From positions 19,261,079 to 19,325,078 of the forward strand of contig CM049307.1 of the NCBI GenBank assembly GCA_026874595.1: 64,000 bases of DNA, read 5' to 3'. The translations under genes were made by a program, and so were the position numbers. Positions 13,496 through 25,953 of the stretch are shown here, one piece after another. Under the pieces are notes generated by a model that worked only from the letters and a program-made list of their open reading frames with translations, was not told where the DNA came from and ran no database searches. Positions within the stretch are counted from its first letter, which is position 1. Every line of letters begins with the position of its first letter. Origin of the DNA: Sipunculus nudus. Taxonomy: Eukaryota; Annelida; Sipuncula; Golfingiida; Sipunculidae.

Positions 13496-14369
13496 AGTAT
13501 TTAAATGTTAAATTAATAAACTTTGACCGAAACATCAACAAAGTTAAGTGGGACAAGAGAATAGGAAAGGTTCTTTTTTAAATGTATTTACATACTAAAC
13601 ATACAAACTTAGTTCTCTGACTAGTTTGGGATTGTCTAAAATCAATTTTTGGTTATATTAAATGTACCTATTTACATACCAAGTATATTTGATAAACACA
13701 TAGTGTTAAATGCTTAATACACATAGCTTGATTTTTCTTCCTAAAATATGATGGTATCTGCTAATATTTCATTATACACCATTTGAGTACTCCTGTACAA
13801 AAGTGATGTTAGGTTTGCGAGATCAGTGGTACAAATGTAAACATAGCGCGCATGCCACCTGGCGGCCAAACCGCGCTACTTTAGAAATCAAGATTTTCTC
13901 AAGCATCCCAATATAGTGTATCTTTTTTTTATCTTCCATATGATTTCTCCTTGTTTGGGAGTTGTGCACGCGCAAGATTAGACGACCTCTAGTAATGGTC
14001 TAAAGTCTTTTTTTGGTACACAGACACACGTGGACTGTGCTTACTCACACAGAACCATAACGATGAATGAAACAGGTGAATAGGAAATTGTAAGTCCGTG
14101 TACAGGGATGGTTTTGCCAAACAAAATGTTGTATTCAGCTATAATAATAATTTACATACTGTTGCAAATGTTTATGTACTTTGAGAGTTTTCTTCAGGGG
14201 ATAAGTGTTAATTTTTTTCTAAATGCAATGGTAATCTCTAGTCATTTAAGCTATCCGATAAGGTAGCTCCCACCCGTGTAGTTTCCTAGACACTTAATTT
14301 CCTATACATTGAGGTAAAAATGAATGGCAGACACACACACACGCATATATAAATGTGTGTGTGTAGAGA

Positions 14370-14443
14370 GAGTAAGAGTGACGCCTTTTAGATAGTAACA
14401 AGTTTATTGATATAAGACTATCTAAAAGGCGTCACTCTTACTC
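14370..14443. repeat. Perfect 27-bp inverted repeat (hairpin)
   Basis: Arms 14370-14396 and 14417-14443 are exact reverse complements with a 20-nt loop; the core word is AGTGACGCCTTTTAGATAG. A (TG)n/(AG)n tract lies immediately to the left. Confidence 0.95.
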
Positions 14444-14628
14444 CAAACCTACACTTCCACTACAGACTAACACAGCTATACCACTTATCATTATACTTAG
14501 TATATATATATATACTAATCAGACAGTGATGAGCGCTGTACGTTGCACGAAACTACGTGGTAGTAAAAATGTCTGAGATAATTTGATCCGTCTATTTGTA
14601 TAATAACACACACCACGCACACACGCAC

Positions 14629-14629
<1 letters not shown>

Positions 14630-14692
<63 letters not shown>

Positions 14693-14693
14693 G
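14630..14693. repeat. Compound microsatellite (AT)n(AG)n(G)n
   Basis: About 15 AT units, about 12 AG units, then about 12 G. Confidence 0.95.
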
Positions 14694-16984
14694 TGAGAAG
14701 GAGAGAGACAGAAAAAGAGAGACATGTGATGCATTCATACACACTTTTATTTTCTTGCAAAATCATTTAAAATAAAATATTGTTTTACAAGACACGTTTT
14801 AATATTTAATTTTAACATTTGCCAAATGAACATACAAGTAATGATTTTATTATTCCTACTTTTTAACAATTTATTATTAAGGGTGTACGTCGGAGAGATC
14901 ATTAAGCAGTTAGTTGGACGAGCAGTAAGAAACACGAACTAAGTTCAGTTTCTTTGAGTCTTTGTTCCTTGAAAATTACTTAAACATGTGCCGGTTCAGA
15001 AAAGTTCAATGTACTTAAAAGGTAATGTGTATGTGATGTTAAAACAACCTTAATGTTGACTTCCTCCATACCGATCCCCATATTATAACCCCAACAAGTT
15101 TGTTATTGTTTTTATGGCCAATAACCAAAGACGAAGGCAAGAACCTTTAATAACATTCAAAGCATTTGTTTATTGTATAAGGCACATGTTATTTTGTTAG
15201 CTTGTGCAATAAATCAAAATTCTTGATCACGATTTAAGGAAAAACGAGCATTAGTTAAGCAGGTATAAAATGCTTTAGTTTTTGTCTGGAGTTATTTGGT
15301 ATAAAAATGATAAAAAAATCATGGGCTCTAATCAAAGATGTACATTCCGCTGCTGTATCTGACATACCCTGCATTTAATGGCGTAATCAGTCAGATTTTA
15401 TAAAATATAAGAATAGACTTTTCTTTATTCTTTATTTCATGGTTGCATTAAATATATATAGTACAAGCTGGGTGCCACTCATTGTCTACAGATTACTATT
15501 TTCATAAAAAATGAATGTTGTAACAGTGATCTTGCTCGGACGGATGGAACAGCCTATGTAGCCATTGTTCCATCGCAAGTCATTTAAGGATAATGAAAAA
15601 GCGACAAGATAATAATAACAATAATAATAATCAATGATAACAAGCATTTAACTTTACCATTGTTATATTTAAACTTTACCATTGTTTTACCTAGTTTCTG
15701 TTAAGATTTGTCCGTTTTTGTTATTTTGTTACCATCGGGGGGGGGGGGGGGGTTAAAGATGGGATAGAAGAATATCTGTAAACACGTACGATAACATTAT
15801 GACTAATGATGACACTTTTTTTGTTATGATTTGATATTTACTTCAAGTCTGTTTCCTTCAACAGGACTTTTCTAAAATTCTAAATTTTCTAAGGTCCCTT
15901 TGTCTTGTTTTTCAAAACACTCTCCTTAATGAATTCTTCAGCAAAACATGCATTTCATTCAATGTTGATTATCTGTCCTTTACATGTCTCAATCTACTGT
16001 AAATGTCTGTAAATAAATGTCTATAAATTACTGATGAAAATAGCTACTCCACAGAAGGTATAATTGCTCCATAATGAAATGCTATTGCCCGCACATGGCT
16101 GAGGTTATATGAACAATGTTATTATTATTATATATTATTTTGTTACTTAATATGTACTCCATTTCACTGTGAATGGTGGACTAGGTAGAATTTCCTAAAA
16201 CTTTGGGTTGGGTTAGTGAGGATCTGGCACTAAATCCAGTCAAAATTGTCCTTTTTTTCTGTTGTTTATTCTTCACAAAATATGTAAAAAAATTAGTCAT
16301 CCAGCTGAAACTTTTATAAATTATTTCTTGGATTATGACCAAAACCAAATTACTCCATAGAATTCCTTAGGAACCTTTAGATATACTTTGGATTAACTAA
16401 CCGTAAGAGACGTGTTTCTTTACACTATCAGCGAGCGGATAGTGATGTTGGTGATGTAATAGTCGAACAATAGGATGACGCAATAACAAATCATATCAAA
16501 TGGAAGAATAACAGGGCCATTTTCATATGTTATGTATAAATGAAGAAAATATTTAGTCACTGGTTAAAACCAAGGAAAGTGGCGTCATATACCGTATACG
16601 ATACAGGTTGCCTGAAAGCAGCAAGTGGTCCGCCATATGTACATTGCACAAACTACCTATGGATACCTTGTTGTCTCTATATGATTTTTTAATGAATATA
16701 TCAATGACATTTTGTAGAACAATATACTGGTGGACAAACAACAGCTGATTAATTTTCATGGTTAGTCTGATGGATCTTGATGCGGATCCATGTGTTGGCA
16801 GAGGTTTGCGCTCTACGGGTGCTCTCTAATATTGTAATAAACGTCTTAACGCAGTCTGTGAGTGTCTAGTCTAAGTTATTGTGATGTAATATATCTTACT
16901 AACCATTTTGAGGTGTTTTGTTGTTAAATATCTCTCTTTATGAAATATTTATATATAACGGTCCTTAATTTTTGCTCTAAAATC

Positions 16985-17123
16985 AATTTGACCTGAAAAA
17001 ATGACAAAACCACTATGGAAAAATTGGCACCATATTTTTTGTAAAGTTTAAGGTCTAAGGATCACAAAAATGTAGGGTGTCGACTTTTTACAGGGAAAAA
17101 TTACTCGGTGACATATGCCCCCA
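16985..17123 (-). repeat. Dispersed repeat, copy 2 (inverted relative to 13338-13495)
   Basis: See copy 1. The two lie 3.5 kb apart in opposite orientation. No transposase lies between them, so they are more likely independent insertions than the ends of one element. Confidence 0.75.
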
Positions 17124-17826
17124 CACGAAAAGAGAGGATTCACGCCCATACACTGAAATTGTGACAGCATATTTATTGTCGTAATATATATCTTGACAAA
17201 GATATTTATTATGTTTATAGGGATTCAAGCGCGTATGGTGTGGTATTTACGTGTGGAGCGGCAAGACACTTCGACATTGACCTGATGAAATCAAACCCGT
17301 AGGTCATACATACGATAACCAGGGCCCATGGGTGTTATATCTCGCGCGAATGTGGATCAAATTCTCCATTGAAAATTCCATTTTATCAGGGACCCGGTAA
17401 ACACTCTAAAATAAAATAGCTAAAACATTTTATCAAATAACCAACACCGCTTGTGTTAGCCTATTTTGAAACCAAAAAGCATTTTAGGGATAGCAATACT
17501 ATAGTCCTACCTGCAATCCCTATTGCAATACCTGCAATCCGTACTCTTCCGAGTCGAATTCTGAGCAATGTGGCTTTGGTTTAAGACCCCTAATTAGTGG
17601 CACAATTATTTCTACGATTTACTATGCTAGATATCCTACAATTTGCCGGAAATCAAGGTCTGCCTCTAAACAAGATTATTGTACGATTTTGTGAGGTGAG
17701 ATCAGACAAAACTGTATCTTTGTTATTATAATGTATTATTGTGACTAGCTCAATGAGACCGCATATCAAATATCTCGTTCGTATGTCTGGTGGACTAAAT
17801 ATTTGTCCGAGGTGTCTGGAAGCATC

Positions 17827-17829
<3 letters not shown>

Positions 17830-17907
<78 letters not shown>
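17830..17907. repeat. (TA)n microsatellite
   Basis: Nearly uninterrupted TA dinucleotides. Confidence 0.97.
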
Positions 17908-17910
<3 letters not shown>

Positions 17911-17939
17911 CAAGGAGTTTTATTTTTTTCACTCTGTAT

Positions 17940-20590
17940 TTTTTTAGTTTCATGAAATTGGAATAATGAAACATTCACATGCAGGTCAAAATTTAAGAAA
18001 CAGGTTTTCATTTCCGAGTTTAAAGCGTTTACATGATTGCAAAGTTAATTATCCTACTGAAGTGAGATAAAATGCATTATGTAATTTTGCATCCTATAAT
18101 TTACAATAAGAGAAGTTGGTGGCTTTCAATTACCTTATATAGAATCACTGGAAGTCTGAGAAGACAAAAAAGCTTCAATACTAAACAAGTATCAAGAGCT
18201 ATCTGTTGCACCGTTGACATTCTTACAAATTTTAACTATAGCATTTTCTTAAGCATTCGACTCTTGACATATCAGGTCACACAGTGTGTTTAACTTTCGG
18301 CATCGCCATTGTTGGAAGGCAGCTTTAAAGAAAATAAAGGTTAGCGTCCCTTATAAAGTGTGTGTCGGCATCATTTTTTTTTTAATCCAAGAAAAGCTTG
18401 GTAATTCAGTGAATGTCCAGCTACGATCACGATCACTTTCCATATTATTTAAATTCAGCCTAACTCCCTGTCATTTCGATTGAACATTTCAATTTTGAAC
18501 CAGTGACATTGTAAATCTTGTAAGCATGTTCGCTCTAGATCATAAAAACTCTCTGTGGTGTTTGATGTCTGCTGCATGATGATATCACCCCCCCCCCCCC
18601 CCGCCTCCCTTCTTTTGGAATTTTTATTCTAATTCCTACTTCATTGGCTTTCATCTCGCTCTGTCCATTACAAAGGGCTTCAGTCTGGTCTTTAGTGCTC
18701 ATAGTGGGCCAGCCAAACTCTGAATAGTCCTCTAGAATTACTCTTTACGGCATCGCATGCTAATAGAAGGCATCCATGTGGGATCTGTCCAGTGTTTGGA
18801 GGTGAAAAAGCCATGGGTGGATGCAATCGCGAAATTTGAATGTAAAGGTCATCAAGGTGTAACATTTCTGCTTTTTCCTTTTGTGGTGTAATAGTCCAGT
18901 TTTTTTTCTATTTAAGATGTCCATAATTTCCAATTATGCAAATCGAGTATTTTAAACTGATAAACTTACAATGAATAAAAAGTGTAGATAATTTACTATA
19001 TAGGACTTTGATTTCATTGAATTCGTGACCCTGTGTTTGCACTTTACATAGATTGATCGTCTGAATGCACATGGACGCATTCTGCATTTTTTTTTTCATG
19101 TGTTATTGTGCTAATGAGTTTTTATACTGTTTTGAGAGAGAATTTTAAAACACTAACATGTACATGCTACTATGGTTACTTTATTGTTAAGAATAAAATA
19201 TAAAAAAAATCACATAATGTATGTCAATAATCACATTTATTATTGAATATTAATGACTGATTAATCGATTGCATGCAGAATTTATTTTTTCATAACTTGA
19301 ATGAAAGTCCCAGGTCATATGCAAACATAATGACAGTTATAATCACAAATAATAATGACATTAATTTGGTAATTTGACTGATATTGTCCTCAAAAGCTAT
19401 ACATTATGTTATTTAGTTAAAATATGTTATCTAGCAGGTTTGGTTTGATACCATGCACTATTTTACTTCCTTTTGGACCTGAATGCTGTTTATGAAAGAT
19501 TGTGTGTTTATTTGAGCTTAAGAACCTGATATCAGCTGTTAAAATCTAGATACAAACATTGATGCTAAGGCGAGCTCTAATCAATTAACACCTTGTGAAC
19601 ATAACATCGATGTACAAGGTCCCTGCTGATGGTATGCGTTGCTAAGGATACAACTGTTAAAGTAGGAAAATGGAGCTATAATTAATTACCTCCGTGTTAA
19701 AGTAACATCAAGGTACCTGCTGATGTGATGCATTACGATAAAGCTGTAATCAATTAACTCCGTTTGAAAGTAATATTAACGTACCATAATAAGAATAAGT
19801 TAAGTACATAAATAGTCAGATACACAGGTATATAAGAAGAAATAGACATGGGCACCTGTGCTCTTCTTGTCCCCGTTGTACATGGCGAGCGCTTGATATA
19901 GTGTGATGGAGCGTATACTTTAGGCTAAGCTAAGAACTAAATTAAGAATCTGGCGTCTCAACAAAATAGTTACCATTAGATGTTATATACTTAAATACGT
20001 AATACATAGGTTGCCTCCCACATTAAGCTTCAGTATTTTCTATTTTTGCAATCAAAAGATGTAACTTTGATGTTCAGCTGGAATGTGTGGCCTTTGATCA
20101 TCAGCAGTGTTCAATAAAGCTATGTCACCATCCACGTCCAGTTTTGTTCCGTTTGAATTTGATAATGACAGTGAGAAAGTTACTTGGGCTGTCTTCTTAG
20201 TTTACATCACAAAAAAAATGTGTATTAAAGAAAGGACACTCGTAAACGGTATACAGGAGATAAGGGTTTTACAGATACCAACACCACTATATTGGTCCAA
20301 TGGATTAATTTCTAATAAACTGAAGCATATTTGACTGTGTACTTGTTTTGGGACACACTTCTGCTTTTTAAACTGAAATAATTATCAAAGATACCTCAAG
20401 TAACTGCAAAATCACATTAAACAATCCATAGCAGTCTTTTAAATTACTCTGGATTAGGTTGGTAATTTTACATGTATAGCACAAACGATTTCTTAGTGTT
20501 AGATGATTCTGACATACTGTATCTTTTATTAATACGATTTTACCTGTTTACTTATATAGCCCAAAACACAGGTTTGACGTAAAATCTGGT
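17940..20590. other. No recognisable gene
   Basis: AT-rich DNA with a C-run near 18590. A loosely repeated phrase around 19600-19780 (GCTATAATTAATTACCTCCGT / GCTGTAATCAATTAACTCCGT type, with nearby GTACCTGCTGATG) suggests an old local duplication. Nothing coding. Confidence 0.5.
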
Positions 20591-20596
20591 GGGACC

Positions 20597-20766
20597 TAAA
20601 CAGAGTGTCTATTAAAAAGCTGTATATGTAACCATCAAAATAAAATGAAATAGCCTGCTTTACCACATATGGTTGGAATATTGGCTTCCATCTCGGAATT
20701 AACAAGGCTACCAACATTTTCAAATTATTTTGGCGTCCAAACTTTATTAAATGACAATTTAAGGAA
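20597..20766. repeat. Direct repeat copy 1 (partner 25659-25827)
   Basis: Shares over 100 nearly identical bases with the partner, including GGAATATTGGCTTCCATCTC and TTTGGCGTCCAAACTTTATT. Unknown family. A minus-strand open frame overlapping it (20529-20870) has no recognisable domain. Confidence 0.9.
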
Positions 20767-20911
20767 CCCTCAAAAGTTGGTTTCGTCAAGTTCGGGATAC
20801 TGGCATGGGGCATATATTGTGTCTCCAACTTTCTGACAAACTCCCTTAAGTAAAGCATTAACTGATCCATGGATCAGATTTATGTGGGTGCCTGAAGAGC
20901 TCATGTCTAGC

Positions 20912-21095
20912 GTGGAGGCGTAATGGTTAGGGCGCTAGACTTGTGACCGCAGGTTCGTGTCCCGTTCAGACCGCCGTCTTTGCTTAGACACCTGGCCAAA
21001 GTCTATACCACAAGGTACGTCCTCTCGACCCAGGAGTGAATGGGTACTGGTCGTGGGCAGCACGCAAATACTAAACAAATACTAGTAACCTTCTA
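20912..21095 (+). mobile_element. tRNA-derived SINE
   Basis: The head contains an A box (GGCGTAATGGTTAGGGCGC) and a B box (GGTTCGTGTCC) at tRNA-like spacing (RNA polymerase III promoter). The body contains CCCAGGAGTGAATGGGTAC, a phrase I associate with molluscan SINEs. The 3' boundary is estimated. Confidence 0.75.
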
Positions 21096-22159
21096 ACATC
21101 TGTTTTGGTGTTTTGATGATGCTTCCAAGGGAGCCGTTTAAAGATACAAAAATGAACCAGCCCGATAGACCAGAAGGCAAAGTTTTAAAGTCGGCTGAAT
21201 GTCGACGGTAATGTTATACTTTTAAACACCGTTTCATGTATTGGCGATAAATGCCACCGAATGATCCTATTTGAACTTAAAACACACAATGGTTCATTAA
21301 AGCATTTATATTTGATGACTAGTATATAGTGATAGCAATGTCCTTTTTTTCTTCATTGTGTAAGCCACTTTACACCTTATATTTAAATGTAAAACGTCCA
21401 GCTAAAGTCTTCTGATAACCACACTTCTCTCCAAAAGAGCTTTATTATAAACAAATATTCATGGAGCTTTTATCTTGCATTTTACGAAATGCGGCCATTT
21501 TTCAATTCTGTTATAATTCAAAATGTGGTTAAATACTTTGAGGAACACACAAAAAGCACCCCTTAACTCCGATTCTATAATTCTTGATTAAGAGTAGTGA
21601 AAACATTACTAAGTTAACAAAAACACACTATTAGGTTATACTTTTCATTCATTTAAGTGAAAAAAATTATGGACATGATTATTACATGGCTTGCGTACGT
21701 GTCACTTGACACAAACATAACCCTAGAGCCTAAAGTCACCGAATATGCATTGGTTTTATTGAAGGGGAAACACTATGCCCGTTCAAGTTCAGTTGTGTTG
21801 GGGGTGACATTGAAAAGTGACCTTGTGTCTACAAAAGTGAGAAATCGACCTTGGCTGGCCCATTTTTCGGTTTAACTTTCCACCCACACTTTTTTCTTCA
21901 CTCTATGATTAATTGATCTAGCATGGATGCCTACTATAAACAAGCAATACCCTATAAAGTAAAAAAAATCAACTGTGGCAGGCGTACTATTATGCCAGGC
22001 CGACTTTTGTCCAATTAATTAATTTATTTTTTGTTAACTGGGGCCCTACGACTTTCCTACGACAGCCCAACGATTGCGGTACGTTCTACCTATATGACGG
22101 TCCTACGAATGTTCTACCGTTGTAGTTCATTCCTGCGACCTCCTTGGGTTTGTCATAAA

Positions 22160-24793
22160 CCCCTTTCACACATACACGTTCTAGCCACTACGATCACCAC
22201 GTTCTCGGGAAACGTGGTGGTCTCGGTGTTGAACGTACAATGGTCTCCAGAAGTCGTCACAGAGTCGCCATGATCGCCAACCCTCTACGACAAAGTTTTC
22301 CTGTAAAACTTGAGCGCGGTCGATCGCGGCAAACGTGCCGAAACGTACGTCAGAACGTATGCAACGTACAAAAAAAGTAGTGGACGTACAAAGGACGTAC
22401 GAAGGACGTACATAGAACGCGGGTGGTCGCCATCATTTCTTGATTGAGTCAATTGTACGTCCATACTACGTTCATTGTGCGCTCTTATTACGTCATCAGC
22501 GCGTCCTTGGCGTTTTGCATACGTCCTCTTTACGTCCAAGAAGCCCAATAAGGTTCTCTTCACGTTCTGTGAACGTCCATGGCGTCTGTTGTACGTTTTC
22601 AGCACGTTCTTACCACGTCATCTCGACGTTCTCAGTGCGTCATTTTTTTAATAAATCTAATTTTGTATTTCAATAAAAAGTTAAGTCCAAATATCGAAGC
22701 GTAACAAAATGAATCATAAACTTGGTCCCAATTCCTTATTCCACAATACCCAGAAATGTTATAGTTTATTGTAGTTTAAAATAAATAAAATAAAATAATA
22801 AATAGTTTAAAATAATAAATATTAATATACTATTTTCTTTCTTTCTTTTTTTATCAGATGGTTACACACTGTATAATACTCTTCACTGGTGTGACAGTTG
22901 CCAGATATACCAATAAGGTATTCTAATCCTGTACTAACTGTTGAACTATTGGGTGTATGTAGAAATAAATGTGTAATTTTTATATTTTATATTTACTTTT
23001 TTCAGACTTCATTTTTAGACTATGGGACAAGGCATATAATAAAGTAATAATTTCTATTGAAAAGGCAAATGCAAAATCAACTTTTAATAATAATATATCA
23101 CAAAATTATAAACATTTCAAACAACTTCCAATTTTTTGCATACATTGCAATTTTACAAAACCACGTTTCAACATACCAACAATTATTATTGCTTAGTGTC
23201 TCTTGTTATGCATTGAAATGTAGCTTTAAAAAATTATCGTTCTGGGAAAACGCAGCCTGCCATGGCACAGCTCTTACAGGATGCGAGTAATACCTTGATA
23301 AATAATCCCTCACATTTTTTGCTACATTTGTTGCACTGTTGCCACGGCCTGGTTGAAAGTTCACATTTAAGTTTAGTCCTTGACGTCAGGCACCAGGTAT
23401 ACCCTGCAGGTCCTCGCTGCGTAAGAGAGCATTTTGCATAGCAGGATAGCGTCTCCGCATTATATTGTGCAGGCAAACACAAGCCAGAGTCACGCTTTCC
23501 ACATTCCTTGGAGACAGTTTCAGAGTAGTCAACAAACAGGCAAATCGTTGCACTAATATCCCAAAGGCGTTCTCAACCACTCTTCTGGCTCTTAAAAGCC
23601 CGTAATTAAATATCCGCTCTTCGACAGTAGGGTTTCATAATCCCAGGTCCTCAAGAGGAAAGCATCATCTCCGATAATAAAATCGGGTAGATCCTAGTTA
23701 TCTCCTGGTAGTGGTGTGGGTGGAGGGAAAACAATAGTACCAACCTCTGTTGTAGTCTTGAGTTTGAAGGTCCCGAATATCTGACTGTCCGAACATGATT
23801 CATTAGCACCAACATCAACCCAAATGAATATTAGTCCGCATCATCAAGGGCCATCAAAACAATGGAATTGACGCCTTTATAGTTGTAATATGTTGATCTG
23901 CATCTCGAAGGACACCAGATTGCGATATGTTTGCCGTCTATAGCTCCAAGGCAGTAGTGAAAATTACATCTTCTGGAGAAAAGTTCAGCAATGTCCAGCC
24001 AACCCTGGATGGTGGTAGGTATGGCGAGGACTTCATCAGCATATTCCGAAATAATTGCCTCCGATATGAACCGAGCAAGGGTGTTGTGCGCCACTCGGAA
24101 GTTGTACATCAGAGACTTGTATGTGCAGCCAGTGGCCAAGAACCTGAGGGTGCAGGCTAGCTTCATGCAAAGCCTCGAGGCAGTGCTTTCCTCCAGAAGG
24201 TGTCTTGACGTTGAATGCGGAGACCAACTCTTCCCAGCAGTTCATAGAACATTTGCGGTTCGAGGCGAAGAAAGTTCTTGAAACTGGCATTGTCAGCCAT
24301 CTCCAACTCCATCATCAGCTGCTCGTACTGGCCGAAGAGAATTCTGGTTTGCAACTAAGGCCTCACCCATCTCTCACGCCGTTTCCCCATCGTCCCGCAT
24401 CTCCTCCGCGAAAACAGCCAAGGCGCTTTCTTTTGCAGTAATCAAATCATTCAGAATGGCAACATATATTGCCACCAACATGTGTCTTGCAATAGCTGGT
24501 ATGATGTTCACTCATCGGAAGTCAGACTGGAATGGTCGCAGTAAGCGTATTAACAACGTAAGAATATCGTACAGGGGGCGTTGTGGACGTACTAAAAGCG
24601 TACGGGGATCGCACGTTTTATTTCGCGATCCAGTCGTAAGTCGAACGTACTGGACGTAATGACAACGTACAATAGACGAACAATGAGCGTACGTCGGCGG
24701 CGACCATTTCCAACCTCCACGACCACCCACGTTCTCCGAGAACGTTGCGAAACGCGGCCAAACGTACGATCAAATGTGAATGTGTGAAAGGGG
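22160..24793 (-). mobile_element. PIF/Harbinger-type DNA transposon, about 2.6 kb
   Basis: Terminal inverted repeats CCCCTTTCACACATACAC (left) and CCCCTTTCACACATTCAC (right, reverse complement) enclose a broken Harbinger transposase. The subterminal 400 bp on each side are full of ACGTAC/CGTACG words, probably transposase binding sites. A 3-bp target duplication is not clear (CAT lies close to both ends). No MADF/Myb second ORF was found inside. Confidence 0.8.
23206..24390 (-). pseudogene. HARBI1-like Harbinger transposase, inactivated
   Basis: Reading begins MGKRRERWVRP and meets an in-frame TAG (24355-24357) where the family usually has Trp. It continues LQTRILFGQYEQLMMELEM, LKLACTLRFLATG, AIDGKHIAIWCP, WVDVGANESCSDSQIFG, IIGDDAFLL, VVENAFGILVQRF and LACVCLHNIMRRRYP. 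The DDE triad can be placed at the Asp of AIDGKH (near 23935), the Asp of IIGDDA (near 23665) and the Glu of VVENAFG (near 23570). At least three frameshifts (near 24170, 23835 and 23590) and further stops rule out function. Length and motif order otherwise match a complete transposase. Confidence 0.92.
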
Positions 24794-24871
24794 CATTAGG
24801 TATATAATTATATTACGACCATCGTAGGGACCTCATACGACTACCGTAGGAAGAGCGCACGATAAGACTTA

Positions 24872-25368
24872 AGCCCAGCATACACGTTACGAAATTTGGA
24901 TACGATGGGATAGGAAGCAGGATACGACAAAAAATCCTGGCTTTTTGGCTTTTTATCGCAACGTGTATGTTGAGATCCGATACGACGTCCTGCGATCTTG
25001 GCTTCGTATCGTATCGTATTTGTTCGAGCATGTTCAAAATTTTCGTATCGTAACTGACAGTCGTAATTCCGCCGCATGAGTGAAAGCCATACCAATTATC
25101 TCCTCTTCTTTCTTCCGGGAATTCCTCTTCATCGCCACCTAATAATTAGATAACGCATAAAGCCAATTTTCTGTGGTGTAAATAACTGTTTCATTGGCAT
25201 TCATGTTGCTGATCAGTATTTGATGTAATTATCCCGTCCCCTTTTGCACGAAATTCGTATAATGTACGTGAAAATATGACACGGATCTCGAGTATTTTAG
25301 ATACGACGTTGCAATAGGAAATTACAAAATCGTATCCTATCCAAATTTCGTAACGTGTACGCTATGCT
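24872..25368. mobile_element. 497-bp Harbinger-like MITE with TTA target duplication
   Basis: Ends AGCCCAGCATACACGTTACG and (reverse complement) AGCATAGCGTACACGTTACG. The inverted repeat continues through AAATTTGGATA. TTA directly flanks both ends (24869-24871, 25369-25371), matching the 3-bp TWA preference of Harbinger elements. No coding capacity. Confidence 0.9.
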
Positions 25369-25658
25369 TTAGACAGCCCTAACCAATTTTCCCATGACCG
25401 TCGTACACGACCGTACACGACCTGTCCCAAACCTGCGATGGTTCCATCCGTCTAATAATTCTGCTGAAATCGTACGGCAGTCAAATTCGTAAGGTGTTTG
25501 TGACTATTAGACTTCCCTGACGAATTTCCCCATGACCATCGTACAACAATATTCTATATGTGAATGCTTAAACGAAAATATAGAAAAACTCTCCAAAACC
25601 TACGACGATTCCATCTGTCGTAGCCCTGCTGATATCGTTCAACTTTTAAAAAAGGCTT

Positions 25659-25827
25659 TAACAGAGCATCTATTAAAATCCTGCATATGTAACCATCAAA
25701 ATAAAATGATGAGCCTGCTTTACCACATATGGTGGGAATATTGGCTTCCATCTCGGAATTAACAAGGCAACCATCATTTTCAAATTATTTTGGCGTCCAA
25801 ACTTTATTAAATGACAATTTAAGGAAC
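25659..25827. repeat. Direct repeat copy 2 (partner 20597-20766)
   Basis: Same orientation as the partner, 5 kb away, with a few substitutions and small indels. Confidence 0.9.
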
Positions 25828-25888
25828 TGACTTAGGCTTATTATGGCTTAAGATACAACGTTTTCCAGCCTTACGTCAAGACGGGGGC

Positions 25889-25889
<1 letters not shown>

Positions 25890-25951
<62 letters not shown>
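25890..25951. repeat. (TA)n microsatellite
   Basis: About 30 TA units. Confidence 0.97.

Positions 25952-25953
<2 letters not shown>

Larger units (their letters stand above)
22041..25626. mobile_element. Possible outer element interrupted by two other transposons
   Basis: TACGA/CGTAC-rich DNA at 22041-22155, 24800-24868 and 25372-25626 looks like one element split by the insertions at 22160-24793 and 24872-25368. Its ends, GGGCCCTACGAC and (reverse complement) GGGCTACGACAG, are similar. A 100-130-bp stretch at 25376 is repeated at 25513. Boundaries are tentative. Confidence 0.4.

Noticed and set aside
20912-20984. Functional tRNA gene
   Set aside because: A and B boxes are present but no full cloverleaf forms and the sequence continues into a SINE body.
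22285-22676. Open frames on both strands near 22.3-22.7 kb
   Set aside because: They lie in the CGTAC-rich subterminal region of the Harbinger element and are compositional artefacts.
23927-24441. Plus-strand frames opposite the Harbinger transposase
   Set aside because: They are shadows of the minus-strand transposase reading.
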